From a virus: a stretch of DNA of 44,656 nt. Location of the stretch: positions 1 to 44,656 of IMG/VR virus record IMGVR_UViG_3300013126_000062; one strand, written 5' to 3'. The notes below the pieces were generated by a model, which worked only from the letters and a program-made list of their open reading frames with translations, did no database searches and was not told the DNA's origin. This document shows positions 1 through 9,507 of this stretch, piece after piece; position 1 is the stretch's first letter, and every line of letters starts with the position of its first letter. The translations under genes were made by a program, and so were the position numbers.

Positions 1-285
1 ACAAAGAATCCATATCCAGTAAATCAATTGGCAGATGTAATTACTCATCTTTCCAATCTTCCCAATAAGTATAGGCATGAATTTGATGGAAAGTTGGATT
101 CTCATCAAGCTCCTTATTGGGATGTTTATAATGCCTTTACAAATGTGATTACTCATGACAATAGAAAGCGTTCAGGTTTCCGTAGGGATTCGCTCCTTGG
201 AAATATCCACTCTTCTTTTGATAAGGTTATGAAGATGAATCATGAACAATTTGAGGATACTCTAAGACTTGCTCATGTAGCATAA
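1..285 (+). CDS. C-terminal part of a DUF932-like phage protein (5' truncated)
   Basis: The reading frame is open from the first base of the window, so the start lies upstream; 94 residues and a TAA stop are seen. The visible part has the motif YWDVYNAFTNVITHD followed by an Arg/Lys-rich stretch and LLGNI, which resembles the C-terminal end of DUF932 (phage/plasmid-related) proteins, whose function is unknown. All tryptophan is TGG and the stop is TAA, so the gene reads the same under standard and TGA=Trp codes. The family call rests on motif recall, not a search. Confidence 0.55.
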   Translation, partial: TKNPYPVNQLADVITHLSNLPNKYRHEFDGKLDSHQAPYWDVYNAFTNVITHDNRKRSGFRRDSLLGNIHSSFDKVMKMNHEQFEDTLRLAHVA

Positions 286-316
286 CAAAATTAGTGAATT
301 CTCTAAATAAGTAAAT

Positions 317-335
317 GGGGAGGGCTAACCTCCCC
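317..335 (+). terminator. Intergenic hairpin, possible terminator
   Basis: A perfect 7-bp GC-rich stem (GGGGAGG / CCTCCCC) with a 5-base loop lies between the DUF932-like gene and the next gene. It is not followed by a clear T run, so it may be a weak terminator or an mRNA 3' end stabiliser. Confidence 0.5.
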
Positions 336-355
336 AAAATTATAAGGAGAAATTG

Positions 356-814
356 ATGATCAAACATGTATTTATTTATTTTATGACACTGATGATTATT
401 TTTTATAAACCAAAAGAAGATAAAATTATAAAATATTATATTCCAAATCCTCAATATGAGCTAAAAGCAACTATTTACAACAATCATCCATCTCAATGTT
501 GGGGTGATGGACAAATAACTGCCAGCGGAAAACGTCTTTATGGAAAAAACGTAGATAATCTTAAATATGTTGCTTTATCGAGAGATATGATTAAGCCAAC
601 AAGATATCATAAGCAAAGAGATGGGTATAACCCAAATGCTCCATTTGAATTTGGAGATACTATTGTAGTAAAATTTCCAGAGGGGGAAGAATTGTGGACT
701 GTTCAAGATGCAATGGCAAAAAGACATAAAAAAAGGATTGACTTTCTGGCAAAAAAGAGTTACTTTAAGGTAAAGTCAAATAGCATGATTACGGTTGAAA
801 AATTTGAGGAGTAG
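356..814 (+). CDS. 3D-domain / double-psi beta-barrel-like protein with N-terminal membrane segment
   Basis: A 152-residue protein. ATG 356 is chosen over an in-frame TTG three bases upstream because AAGGAG lies 6 bases before it. Residues 3-16 are hydrophobic (signal anchor or signal peptide). The body shows ATIYNN, ITASGKRL, YVALSRDM, FGDTIVV and TVQDAMAKRHKKRIDFL. This matches the order of the 3D (Asp-Asp-Asp) domain of MltA/RlpA-type double-psi barrels that act on or bind peptidoglycan. A role in wall access or lysis is inferred. It ends in TAG, 5 bases before nadE. Confidence 0.55.
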   Translation: MIKHVFIYFMTLMIIFYKPKEDKIIKYYIPNPQYELKATIYNNHPSQCWGDGQITASGKRLYGKNVDNLKYVALSRDMIKPTRYHKQRDGYNPNAPFEFGDTIVVKFPEGEELWTVQDAMAKRHKKRIDFLAKKSYFKVKSNSMITVEKFEE

Positions 815-819
815 TTAAA

Positions 820-1572
820 ATGGACATGAAGATTGTTTCTGAAAAAATTGTAACTTGGCTTAGGGATACTGCAATTAAAGCCAAGGTCAATGGTTTTGTT
901 GTTGGCGTGTCTGGTGGAGTTGACTCTGCTACTGTAGCAGCTTTGTGTGCCAGAACGGGACTCCCTACAATGCTCGTTTCTATGCCTTGCCAATCAAAGG
1001 ATGAGCATACCATTGTAGCTAAAAATTATATGGAACTTCTTAGGGATAAGTTTGAAAATGTTTGGTTTAAGACAATTGATTTGACAATCACATTTTCCGT
1101 ATTTGCGAATGAAATTCCAACTCTTTCGGATCTTGCAAAAGCAAATGCTAAATCAAGACTTCGAATGGTAACTCTTTATGGTTTTGCTAACACAAACAAT
1201 CTTCTTGTCGTAGGAACTGGAAATAAGGTAGAAGATTTTGGGGTTGGTTTTTTTACAAAGTATGGAGACGGTGGAGTTGATCTTTCTCCAATTGGTGATC
1301 TTTTGAAGAGCGATGTTCGAGAGCTTGCGAGATTTGTTGAGGTTCCTGAACACATTTGCCAAGCAGTCCCTACAGACGGCTTGTGGAATGATGGGAGAAC
1401 GGATGAGGGCCAACTTGGAGCTACTTATGATGAGTTAGAGTGGGCAATGAATCATCAGGCATATTCAGGAGAAACTCTTTCGAAGAGGCAACAAGAGGTT
1501 CTTAAAATTTATAACAAGTGGCACGTAAATAGTCAACACAAAATGAACACACCTCCAATTTGTAGGATTTAA
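820..1572 (+). CDS. nadE: NH3-dependent NAD+ synthetase
   Basis: A 250-residue protein of usual single-domain NadE length (no glutaminase domain). It converts deamido-NAD to NAD+ with ATP and ammonia in the cytosol. The ATP pyrophosphatase P-loop SGGVDSA is at residues 31-37. The family motif GTGNKVEDFGVGFFTKYGDG and the following DLSPIGDLLKSDVRELA segment are intact, as is the C-terminal PTDGLW...RTDEGQLG region. GAGGAG precedes ATG 820. Trp is TGG and the stop TAA. Phage-borne NadE can support NAD supply during infection or offset NAD-depleting defences; which applies here is not visible. Confidence 0.93.
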   Translation: MDMKIVSEKIVTWLRDTAIKAKVNGFVVGVSGGVDSATVAALCARTGLPTMLVSMPCQSKDEHTIVAKNYMELLRDKFENVWFKTIDLTITFSVFANEIPTLSDLAKANAKSRLRMVTLYGFANTNNLLVVGTGNKVEDFGVGFFTKYGDGGVDLSPIGDLLKSDVRELARFVEVPEHICQAVPTDGLWNDGRTDEGQLGATYDELEWAMNHQAYSGETLSKRQQEVLKIYNKWHVNSQHKMNTPPICRI

Positions 1573-1574
1573 AA

Positions 1575-1763
1575 ATGACAAAAGAAAGAATCGAATACTT
1601 TCGGGATTATGTAAAATCATATTCTCATGATGTTGATGAAAAGACATTTATTCTTGATATGCTATATGGAATAGGAATTTCGATAAACCGAGAAAAGTAT
1701 AGCTGGGGTGAGGGTTTTGAAAAGTTTATGCAAGAAAAAATTGAGTCATTGATTAAGGGGTAA
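1575..1763 (+). CDS. Hypothetical protein, 62 aa
   Basis: A short, charged, mainly helical protein with one TGG and a TAA stop, starting 2 bases after nadE and probably translationally coupled to it. No domain is recognised. Confidence 0.6.
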   Translation: MTKERIEYFRDYVKSYSHDVDEKTFILDMLYGIGISINREKYSWGEGFEKFMQEKIESLIKG

Positions 1764-1765
1764 TA

Positions 1766-2071
1766 ATGAAAAGACCAACAAAACCAAGGACGAAAAAGTT
1801 TGTAGATTTGGTATTGTCAGAATATCAATGGAGTAATTTAACTTTTAAAGAACTTGTTGAAAAATTATCATCATTAAAAATCCCTTTTGAAGAATTGTTT
1901 TTCAAGAAAAGTTATGATTATGATGGAAATTCTGATATGGATATTTATAGGAACAGCGTTTCGGAGAGTGATGTTGCTGATTATAATAAAAAGATGGAAC
2001 AATATAAAAAAGATTTAATTGCTTATCATGAATATAAAGCAAAACAACTCAAGGAGGACATGAATGATTAG
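1766..2071 (+). CDS. Hypothetical protein, 101 aa
   Basis: A basic N-terminus (KRPTKPRTKK) is followed by an acidic, helical, Tyr/Lys-rich region. It starts 2 bases after the preceding stop with AAGGGG upstream, and ends in TAG overlapping the start of the ClpP-like gene. No family is recognised. Confidence 0.6.
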   Translation: MKRPTKPRTKKFVDLVLSEYQWSNLTFKELVEKLSSLKIPFEELFFKKSYDYDGNSDMDIYRNSVSESDVADYNKKMEQYKKDLIAYHEYKAKQLKEDMND

Positions 2072-2768
2072 ACAAACAGATTCTTTGATAAAAGAATATA
2101 TTGAATTTTATAACTCAATGGACGAAGAAGAGAAGAAAAAAATTGATCCATTGGATTTTTGAAACAGCATTCTTTCTACCTATAATAATGGAAATCAAAC
2201 AATTTCTTCGATAGCTTCTGAATTGGATTTAGGTGTTGATTTTCTCAATAATAGAATTTATCTTGTTGGAGAAATAAAAGAATACGATGGTATATTTATT
2301 CAACAAAAAATGAGTGCTTTGACAAAAATGATGGAAATAGACTCCAATAATCCCATTCAATTGATTGTAGACTCTGGTGGTGGAGATGTTTATTCTATGT
2401 TTACAATAATCGATTCAATTCAATTATGCGAGAGAAAGGTTTCTACTATTGGATTTGGAAACATAATGTCAGCAGCCTCCCTTATTCTTGCATCAGGAAC
2501 AGGACCAAGATTGCTTGCGCCACATACGTCAATTATGGTACATCAGATGTCTGCTTCGATGGACGGGCCATCATCTCAACTCAAAGCAAACGCTGCACAA
2601 ATTGAACAATTGGAAAATACATGGTTAGAATTATATTCTAAATTTACAGGAAAATCAAAATCTTGGTGGAAGTCAAAAATGGCAAAAGATTTCTTTTTGG
2701 ATGCAAAAACTGCTATTAAATACGGATTAGCAGATGATCTTTTAACAAAGGAGAATTTTTATGCATAA
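2064..2768 (+). CDS. ClpP-like serine protease (recoded, one TGA=Trp)
   Basis: A 234-residue protein. ATG 2064 has AAGGAGG at 2051-2057 and the frame crosses one TGA (2160-2162, codon 33) before joining the ClpP-fold region. Family features are an IYLVGEI strand, the DSGGGDVYSM oxyanion loop, IMSAAS with the nucleophile near Ser139, MVHQ with His near 160, and KDFFLDA with an Asp near 209. Phage ClpP-like proteins act either as prohead/maturation proteases or modify host proteolysis; no capsid gene is in view to decide. The 50-residue N-terminal extension is only visible with TGA=Trp. It overlaps genes on both sides by a few bases. Confidence 0.82.
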
Positions 2769-3219
2769 TCTTTTGAAAGAAGAATTAGTAAATCTAATTG
2801 ATCGAAAAAATTATGTAGAGATTTATAAAATTTTAAGAGAAGAGTTGGGTCTTACAAAAGAAAATGTTGATAGCCTAATTCCAATTTTTGAACATTTCTC
2901 AGAAAATCGTTCAGAAGAAGCAAGTGATTTAATCGAACAAGCCTACGCTGATGGTTGTGAAGAAATGGCCGAATGTATTTTAGATAATGCGATGGCTTAC
3001 CCAAATTATTCTAAAAGAGAAAAAGAAAATTGGTTAAATCATGATCTTGGGCAAGCAAAAGAATATTTTCCAAATGATGAAAACTTTGAAATGTATAAAC
3101 AAGGGTGGGAAGATGGATTTACCACTCTTGAAGAAAATGCAAATTTTGATGTAGAAGATGAAAGTAATTATAATGTATCGAATATGTATAAAGATTGGAG
3201 AAAAAGAAATGGATTATAA
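2761..3219 (+). CDS. Hypothetical acidic protein, 152 aa
   Basis: It starts at ATG 2761 inside the end of the ClpP-like gene, with AAGGAG upstream. Rich in Glu/Asp, it looks all-helical, with no motif I recognise. All Trp codons are TGG. It overlaps the following DUF1599 gene by 11 bases. Confidence 0.65.
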   Translation: MHNLLKEELVNLIDRKNYVEIYKILREELGLTKENVDSLIPIFEHFSENRSEEASDLIEQAYADGCEEMAECILDNAMAYPNYSKREKENWLNHDLGQAKEYFPNDENFEMYKQGWEDGFTTLEENANFDVEDESNYNVSNMYKDWRKRNGL

Positions 3220-3496
3220 TAAATACGATGAACATAAAAAGATATGCCTTGCCTTAAACAAAATATATTGAGAAAAAAATACAAAATATGGAGACTCTTT
3301 TTCCTTAGCGTATAAAAAATATGGAAAGAAAGCGGCATTGATCCAGTTGTTTCATAAATGAAATAGAATAGAGGCATTATTAGCAAACGAAGATTTGGAT
3401 AATAACGAAGAGTCAGTAAAAGATTCTTTGCTTGATTTTGCAAATTATGCAATTATGACCGTAATGGAAATAGAAAAACAAGAAATACCTTTTTAG
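3209..3496 (+). CDS. DUF1599 / nucleotide modification associated domain 1 protein (recoded)
   Basis: A 95-residue protein with two in-frame TGA codons (codon 21 at 3269, and one before NRIEALL). Read as Trp they give YWEKNTKYGDSF and FHKWNRIEALL, followed by EESVKDSLLDFANYAIM. This is the signature order of DUF1599 (PF07659), a small helical family linked by context to phage nucleotide or DNA modification, with unknown biochemistry. It ends in TAG. Confidence 0.75.
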
Positions 3497-3504
3497 GAGA
3501 TGAT

Positions 3505-4077
3505 ATGTCAGAGATTAAAATAACAGAACAACCAAAAAGGCCAAAATATTTGATCAAAGAAGATGTTAAAAATATAAAAATTAAAATGACAGAAGACGAA
3601 AAAAAAGTTTATACAATAGCAGATCATAATGCTAAATTTGTGGGATTAGAAAAATCAAACATTCCAGAAATTATGGAAAAAACATTTAAAATAACCACAT
3701 TAGCTCAGGTTTTTGAACCTATAGATAATGCTATTATTTGTGTTGACGAAAATGGATATAAAATAAACACCAACAATGGTGATTACGATTGTGCTTCATG
3801 TGATCAATTCGATTCAAATCCAACAGAAAGACATCCTCATGGTCATTGTAAATTTGCAATAGAAAAATGGATTGAAAAATTTGGATCTCTTGATACAAGA
3901 CCAGAAGGATTAGATGAACTTCAAAGTAAATTAAGAAAAATCGGAGAAGAAAAACAGGTAGAACTAACTCCAGAAGAAGTTTTGGCCTTAACAAAAGATC
4001 TACCAAATCAATTTACTGAAGATGTAAAAAAACAAATTGGAGAGTTAGATGAAGATAATGGAGACTCCGTATCATAA
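3505..4077 (+). CDS. Hypothetical protein with Cys/His cluster, 190 aa
   Basis: ATG 3505 follows AGGAG. The centre holds CASCDQF, then HPHGHC about 15 residues later, which could bind a metal. The C-terminal third is acidic and helical. The gene overlaps the downstream nuclease by 20 bases, which suggests co-expression. No family is assigned. Confidence 0.65.
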   Translation: MSEIKITEQPKRPKYLIKEDVKNIKIKMTEDEKKVYTIADHNAKFVGLEKSNIPEIMEKTFKITTLAQVFEPIDNAIICVDENGYKINTNNGDYDCASCDQFDSNPTERHPHGHCKFAIEKWIEKFGSLDTRPEGLDELQSKLRKIGEEKQVELTPEEVLALTKDLPNQFTEDVKKQIGELDEDNGDSVS

Positions 4078-4939
4078 AGACTCTTTTCATGTTTCTTACT
4101 CAGAATATAAAAAATGAAAAGAATGCCAAAGAAAATATAAGTTAGATGTCATAGATCAATTGGATGAATTTAATGGAAATGAACATACTGATTTTGGAAC
4201 TTGTGTTCATGAATTTTGTCAAGATATGCTTGCAAACAAACTAAATGAATCTATCTTAATGGTGGATTGATATGACAGATTTCAAGAAATGTCAAATAAA
4301 AGCGATCATTTTATCAATATGTCAAAAAAAGAAAGAGAGTTATGAGCAGACCAAGGATTCTCTATTGTAGAAGCTTTTTCTAAAAAAAGAAAAGATTGAG
4401 AACATTTACATTTTATAAAGGCTGAGTACGAGTTGTTTACAGATATTTCTCAAGAGATATGTGGAAACATATTTGATGACAGAAAATTATTGAATGAATC
4501 AGTTGAAAATGAAAGATATGGAAAGGCACCTAGATTTAAAGGATTTATAGATGTCTTAATGAAAGATGATGATGGAAATCATTATATTATTGATCTTAAA
4601 ACCGCAACAAAACCATGAAATGAATATAAGTTTAATGATGAAATAATAAATGCCCAATTGAAACTTTATAAGCATTTTTACCACATACAAGAAAAAGTTC
4701 TATATAAGAATATAAAAACATGATATTATGTAATGCCAAGAACTAACACCAATACTTATTATCAGGTAATAAAAAAAGAATATACTCCGGCATCAATAAA
4801 AAAAGAATTAAAAGATCTGTCGTTATTTTTTTCTCAAACATATGACGCAAAACAATTTTGACCAAATTTAGGATCTTGATTATGCAATTATTGTCAGTAT
4901 GTCGGAACATCAAATTGTAAAGAAATGAGGAGAAAGTAA
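4058..4939 (+). CDS. PD-(D/E)XK nuclease of RecB/Cas4 type (recoded, eight TGA=Trp)
   Basis: A 293-residue protein; I count eight in-frame TGA codons and no TGG. Motifs in order: SYSEYKKWKECQRKYK, GTCVHEF, IKAEYEL, RFKGFIDVLM, YIIDLKTATKPW and NAQLKLYKHF. This is the RecB-family nuclease core, with metal ligands H, D and D-x-K, then QxxxY. One Cys near the N-terminus and LCNYCQY...NC near the C-terminus could hold an Fe-S cluster, as in Cas4/AddB nucleases. It probably processes DNA ends in phage recombination or replication. It is interrupted within the first 20 codons under the standard code. Confidence 0.85.
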
Positions 4940-4940
4940 A

Positions 4941-5114
4941 ATGGAAACGAGAGAAGTTTATAGATGTAACTCATGCGAAAAAGACATTCCTTCAGTATTA
5001 AAAGAAGGCAGAGTTATTCCACAAAACATATGTCCTAATTGTGGAGCCGAAGAATCTGCTGTAAAAATAATCGAATCTATAATTCCAGATAAAAGACAAA
5101 CTCTACTTGACTAA
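4941..5114 (+). CDS. Small zinc-ribbon protein, 57 aa
   Basis: It starts one base after the nuclease stop. Two CxxC pairs (RCNSCEKD and ICPNCGAEE) about 20 residues apart form a rubredoxin/zinc-ribbon pattern. The function is unknown. Its last codons overlap the -35 box of the promoter at 5107. Confidence 0.7.
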   Translation: METREVYRCNSCEKDIPSVLKEGRVIPQNICPNCGAEESAVKIIESIIPDKRQTLLD

Positions 5115-5135
5115 TTGCTTTAGATTTACTACATT
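5107..5135 (+). promoter_or_regulatory. Early-type promoter for the AT-hook gene
   Basis: TTGACT (5107-5112), a 17-base spacer and TACATT followed by G (5130-5136), which matches the motif family found elsewhere in the window. It precedes the gene at 5164, which starts after AAGGAG. Confidence 0.5.
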
Positions 5136-5163
5136 GTATTATAAATTAAACAAGGAGTTATAG

Positions 5164-5511
5164 ATGGAAGAAAAAAGAAAAAGAGGAAGGCCAAAGGGAT
5201 CTAAAAATAAACCCAAAGAAGAGTCTGTACAAAAAAAATCAAAAAAACCAAATGTAATAAAAATGACCGTTGATTGAACAAAATATGGATTGGGAATAAA
5301 AGAATATAAAGTATTTGAAGAGCCTGTCAATGTGTCGGAATTACAAAGCGGTGATAGAGTTATTATAGCGGATGGAAGAGAGGGGGAGTTTATTTGTATA
5401 ATGACAGAAGATGCCTGCTCAATAAGAATGGATGATTCAAAATTTTACAATATTAAAAATCAAGCCATAAGAAGAAAGAAAGCAAGAGAGGCAAAAAATG
5501 AACCTATTTAG
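5164..5511 (+). CDS. AT-hook-like DNA-binding protein, 115 aa (recoded, one TGA)
   Basis: ATG 5164 follows AAGGAG. The N-terminus KRGRPKGSKNKP is a classical AT-hook (GRP core in basic context) that would bind the minor groove of AT-rich DNA. One TGA (5276) gives VDWTKYG and joins a C-terminal domain of beta character (SGDRVIIADGREGEF). The same AT-hook sequence occurs in the leftward gene at 30178. A role in nucleoid organisation or transcription is inferred. Confidence 0.65.
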
Positions 5512-5755
5512 TGTGTATAAATTTAAATATGATGACAAAGAAAGGTTTGTTTTTATTACAGAACAGTCTGTAAATTTAGTATCTGGATATGAAATAAATG
5601 GAATACCAGAGATAGCGGGAAAATTAAGCGAGTTATTTTCTTTATTAAAAGATGGTGATAACAAAGAGTTTCTTGAAGAAAAGAAAAAAATGAACCTACC
5701 TCCTTTTCGAAGATATACTGTTTCAAAAATAAAAGAAGAAAAGAGATTGATATAA
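5498..5755 (+). CDS. Hypothetical protein, 85 aa
   Basis: It overlaps the AT-hook gene by 14 bases. It has a beta-rich N-terminal half (YKFKYDDKERFVFI) and a Lys/Glu-rich C-terminus. No Trp and no recognised family. Confidence 0.6.
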   Translation: MNLFSVYKFKYDDKERFVFITEQSVNLVSGYEINGIPEIAGKLSELFSLLKDGDNKEFLEEKKKMNLPPFRRYTVSKIKEEKRLI

Positions 5756-5756
5756 T

Positions 5757-6110
5757 ATGATTTTAATTTTATTGATAACATTAATTTTATCGTTAGCATT
5801 TAATATGTTTATGATATGAGCAACAAGAGGAAGAACAAGGAACTTTAATAAACAGATTCAAATAATGATAGTAAAGCAAAGAATAGTTCAGGAAAAGTAT
5901 GATGCTATGATAAACTTCCTGGATAGTATCATTAAAAATCCAAGATATACAGCAGCATTTTTAGAATTTGATCCCATTATTTCAGAGATATTAAATAAAA
6001 TAAAAGATTTTCATAATACTTTGGTTAATTTATATGACGCAGATCCAAGTTTATACTACAGAGAAGAAAATCTACCAGATGAAATTGATGAGGGCAATAA
6101 TGAAAGGTAA
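5757..6110 (+). CDS. Membrane-anchored protein, 117 aa (recoded, one TGA)
   Basis: Residues 2-21 form a strongly hydrophobic helix (MILILLITLILSLAF), followed by TGA=Trp and the basic stretch TRGRTR, then a helical soluble domain. The topology is N-terminal signal anchor. It overlaps the sigma-factor gene by 11 bases. The function is unknown. Confidence 0.65.
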
Positions 6111-6858
6111 TTATTGAACATTACAAACAGATGAAGCAATTTGAAAATATATAGAATTATCCGAAGATTTAACAAACGATAAAAATATGACAGAAAGAGA
6201 TCTGTTGTTTAAGAATGAATTATACAAACCACTTGTTACCTTAATAGAATCACTGATAAATACTTATAAACTAAATAACAACAAAGGAACAGAGTTAGAC
6301 TCAGAATGATTAAAAAGCTCTTGTTTTTTAAAACTTTTTGATACATTATCTAAAGGTTATCTTAAAAGAGAACGAGGAGGACCATTTAATTATATAACAA
6401 GTGTTTTAAGATTTCATATGATTCAAATAAGAAAAGATTTTCAAAAACAAAAACATCACATTGAATCTAACTTTTTTGATAACGAAGAATACATATATAA
6501 TGAGATGCTTGAGGAATTGGTGGACTACGAAAAAAATAACGATCTTTTAATAGATCCAGAAACTATGGAAGAGGTTAATTTAAGTATTTTCCGATATGAA
6601 AAAATAATTTATTATTTAGAGGACGATATTAAAAAGAACATGTTTTCAAGTAAAAAAGAACTTATATTTGCCGAGAATCTTCTTGATGTTATGAAAAAGG
6701 TCCAAAAAGTTAATTGATCAAATAAATTTTTCATTAAATGAATATTATCTGAACTGTGTTTTTTATCTGGAACACATTTAAAGAGATTCACTATAAATTA
6801 TTATCTTTTAAAATTTTGAAAAAGATATAAATCAAAGATAGAAAAGGAACTTTATTAA
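6100..6858 (+). CDS. T4 gp55-like late sigma factor (recoded, six TGA=Trp)
   Basis: A 252-residue protein with six TGA and no TGG; the first TGA is codon 6. The central part follows the T4 gp55 order: an N-terminal helix (TDEAIWKYIEL), LVTLIESLINTY, a segment like the -10 recognition region (CFLKLFDTL), then GGPFNYITSVLRFHMIQIRKDFQKQ. The last matches the gp55 segment NP-x-AYIT...F-x-QRI. In T4 this small sigma protein directs host RNA polymerase to late TATA-like promoters. The C-terminal half has no match known to me. Assignment is by remembered pattern only. Confidence 0.6.
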
Positions 6859-6860
6859 TA

Positions 6861-7292
6861 ATGATAATTAATGACAACTTGTTCGAAGAAAAATCTATTG
6901 GAGATATTTTAAAAGAGTATTATAAAAGAATAGAGGATGATAGAGAACAAGTTGATGAATTAATAACATCTCTCGAACTAGATAAACCACTTATTTCTCC
7001 ATTTGAGGCTGAGGGAAGGGCTAGAATGATAGGAGTATTGCTTGACGCAAGGCAGAAAACCACTCAGGGACTTGCTAACATTGCTAACATTGCCGCACGC
7101 TTGCAATCAAACGCAACTAAGCTGGCAAAACAAGATGATTCAGATGATTTATGAAGCCTTGCACAAAAGCAACTAGGAATAGATGAGCAACAAATGCTTA
7201 CAGAAGGAGTTAATCAGCCTTTATTAAGACAAGAAGATGATGTAGAGGATCTGGTTTCATTATTAGGAAAAGGTGATAATGAAAAAAGTTAA
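6861..7292 (+). CDS. Possible small terminase subunit (gp16-like), recoded
   Basis: A 143-residue protein with one TGA (7152). The central SPFEAEGRARMIGVLLDAR-x-x-TTQGLANI resembles the helical oligomerisation core of T4 gp16 (SPRHMEVFATLMGQ-type), which recognises DNA for packaging. Length also fits. No large terminase is in the window, so this remains a guess. It overlaps the next gene by 14 bases. Confidence 0.45.
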
Positions 7293-7584
7293 TTATAACA
7301 AGAACGAGGCAGATAAAGAAATAAAAAAGAAGCTTGTAGAAAATGCATCTGAAAAATTTGTTATAACAAATGACGAAAAACTAAAAGACAAGAGAACAGA
7401 TATCTTAGAAAAGTTGATATTGTTTTATCAAAACGAGTATGTTCCTGTATTAAAAAAGCATAATGATATTATGATAGAATGGAATGAAATAAACATAGAA
7501 ATGTTCTCAAGGGGAATTATAACAAAGAATGATGTGATAAGTAGCAACGAGCTATTAAAAAATAAATTAGAAAAATTATTTTAA
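7279..7584 (+). CDS. Hypothetical helical protein, 101 aa
   Basis: ATG 7279 was chosen over the GTG six bases upstream. It is Lys/Asn-rich and predicted helical, with WNEINIEMF near the end. It is coupled to the next gene by a TAATG overlap. No family is recognised. Confidence 0.6.
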   Translation: MKKVNYNKNEADKEIKKKLVENASEKFVITNDEKLKDKRTDILEKLILFYQNEYVPVLKKHNDIMIEWNEINIEMFSRGIITKNDVISSNELLKNKLEKLF

Positions 7585-8921
7585 TGAACGATATCCTACA
7601 TACATATGCTCAGGTAGAAAGAATCTATCAAACATTTAGAGTTATAAATCTCCCACAATTTTCTGAAATATCACAGTTGGAGCACGATATTTTTAATGAT
7701 TATAGTGATATAAAAAAGATAACATCTCCTATTCAAGAAATAAACCCATGAACAGACACTGTTTCTGTAAACGATCAATTGTCTAGCTTAACAGAAGAAA
7801 AAAAATCATATAAAAGAATATTGACATCAACAATAATTCAAGCATCAATTCAGTTGTTCAAAGGAAATAAGGCAGTTAGAGTTGATTGCTATCCTTTTGT
7901 TGATAATATACTTTCTGTCCCCAAAAAAGGTGATTGGGTTCATGTAGTCGGAATAAAAGTTGATTTATTAAACATGGCAGAAATAAAAGGTTTTGAAAAT
8001 GAGTATATTTATTATTATATACCAACGCAATTATTTAAAAAACTAAACGCAGGAATATCTCCATCCTATTCTGACAAGGAAGAAAAAGAGCTTGGAGCAA
8101 AAGCAAAAAATATTCTTTGACAAAGAGGCGGATCTTCTTTGATTCAAAATAATAATGGAAAGTCCTATGTACAAGTCGATAATAATGAAGTTTTGTTATC
8201 TACAGGATTCTCTGATTTTAATATAAAAAATGATGATATTAAATCATCTAGTTATTTTGATTTCTTAAGGTACAATCCGATTTCTCAGAACGACTCAGTA
8301 TTCTTTTTGTCGTCATATGATAAAGAATGAGAACAAAAAATATACGACTATTATAAAAATTTGTATGAATTAAATGATTATAATAAAAAGATAGCTGATG
8401 AAGCAATAAATAAAATAAAAAATCTTAAAAATTTCGAAGATAGAATTAGGTTATTTTTTGGTACAGATTTTTCTATAAAGCCAGAATATGAATATGCTGA
8501 AAAAAATAATAACGATGATACAGAGCTAACAAAAGATAATGGAACATTAATTCACTCAAAAAAAATATATTTAAGCACTTCTGGACAGGGTAAAAAACAA
8601 ACAAAATATACAGCAGCAAGAAGCGAAAGAGTAATCGATTTGTTATCTGGAATTATTGATTTTACTAAGGAATTGCACGGTTCTGTTGTTAAATTAGGGG
8701 ATGCTGTCAAACAAATAGATACTACTCTGTCAACACATTCGCATCTTTATGTTCCATCAACTCAGGTGTTGACACCCGATCCATCTACGATATCTAATTT
8801 AACAAAAGCAAACGTTTCTATTGCAACCGTATCCAATGAAATAAATCAACTTACATCAAAACTCGACGAGCTTAAATCTAAGCTAAACTCCATATCAACA
8901 AAAAATATATTCATTCCTTAA
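7584..8921 (+). CDS. Putative baseplate hub/spike protein (recoded, three TGA)
   Basis: A 445-residue protein read through three TGA codons (NPW, ILW and KEW). The middle has an OB-fold-like VPKKGDWVHVVG. Near the C-terminus are GSVVKLGDAVKQ and THSHLYVPSTQ followed by TPDPST, similar to the HxH and trailing Pro/Thr segments of phage spike tips. The last 45 residues form a coiled coil. Position directly before gp25-like and gp6-like genes supports a baseplate centre or spike. Confidence 0.5.
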
Positions 8922-8938
8922 AATCCTCTTATTTATCC

Positions 8939-8958
8939 ATATATAATTCTATAAAATA
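8939..8958 (+). promoter_or_regulatory. Candidate late promoter before the baseplate operon
   Basis: The 49-base gap before the gp25-like gene has ATATATAATT (8939-8948) then TATAAAATA (8950-8958). T4 late promoters are TATAAATA. The same ten bases ATATATAATT occur in the gap before PhoH (38338). Low-complexity AT-rich sequence makes this weak. Confidence 0.35.
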
Positions 8959-8970
8959 TAGGATAAACAA

Positions 8971-9504
8971 ATGAAAACTGATCCCTTGCAAGAGGAACTT
9001 AACCTAATTTCTCCAAATAAAATAGGATTAATCGATCCGCCAGATACAGAATTTGAGAGCCAAATTCATTTGTTATATACTATGCTCAATACTTTAGAGG
9101 GAGAGATGGTTTATAATGAAAGTTTTGGAATGAATTGAGCATCTGTTTTACCAAAAAATTATAGCGATTCATCATTGAGAAATTTTGAGTACGAAGTGAT
9201 TCAGCTTCTTAATGACAAATGCAAGTTTTATCTTTCAAATTTTAATATTATAAAAGCAGAGGCTCAAAATACTTTTGACGATCTAAACGAAAAATCTAAT
9301 TTAATAGTTTTAACACAATGATTATATAAAAACAAATTTACTTTTAGTTCGGTTACTATTATAAAATGAAACGATAAGTTCGGAACTTTATTAAGTGATA
9401 TAAAGCCTTGAGCAGAAGATCAGAACAACAGATCAAGCCCAATGTCATCACAAATTTTATCAAATATGATAAATTTATTAAATTCATATCTTAAGGAAAT
9501 ATAA
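8971..9504 (+). CDS. gp25-like baseplate wedge protein (recoded, four TGA)
   Basis: A 177-residue protein. It has TEFESQIHLLYTMLNTLEGEMVYNESFGMNW, consistent with the gp25/GpW lysozyme-like fold in which a GER-like loop precedes the fG segment; here it reads GEM. Trp at TGA occurs in MNWAS, TQWLY, IKWND and KPWAE. Placement immediately before BaseplateJ/gp6 is the usual order in contractile tails and type VI systems. Confidence 0.55.
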
Positions 9505-9507
9505 TAA

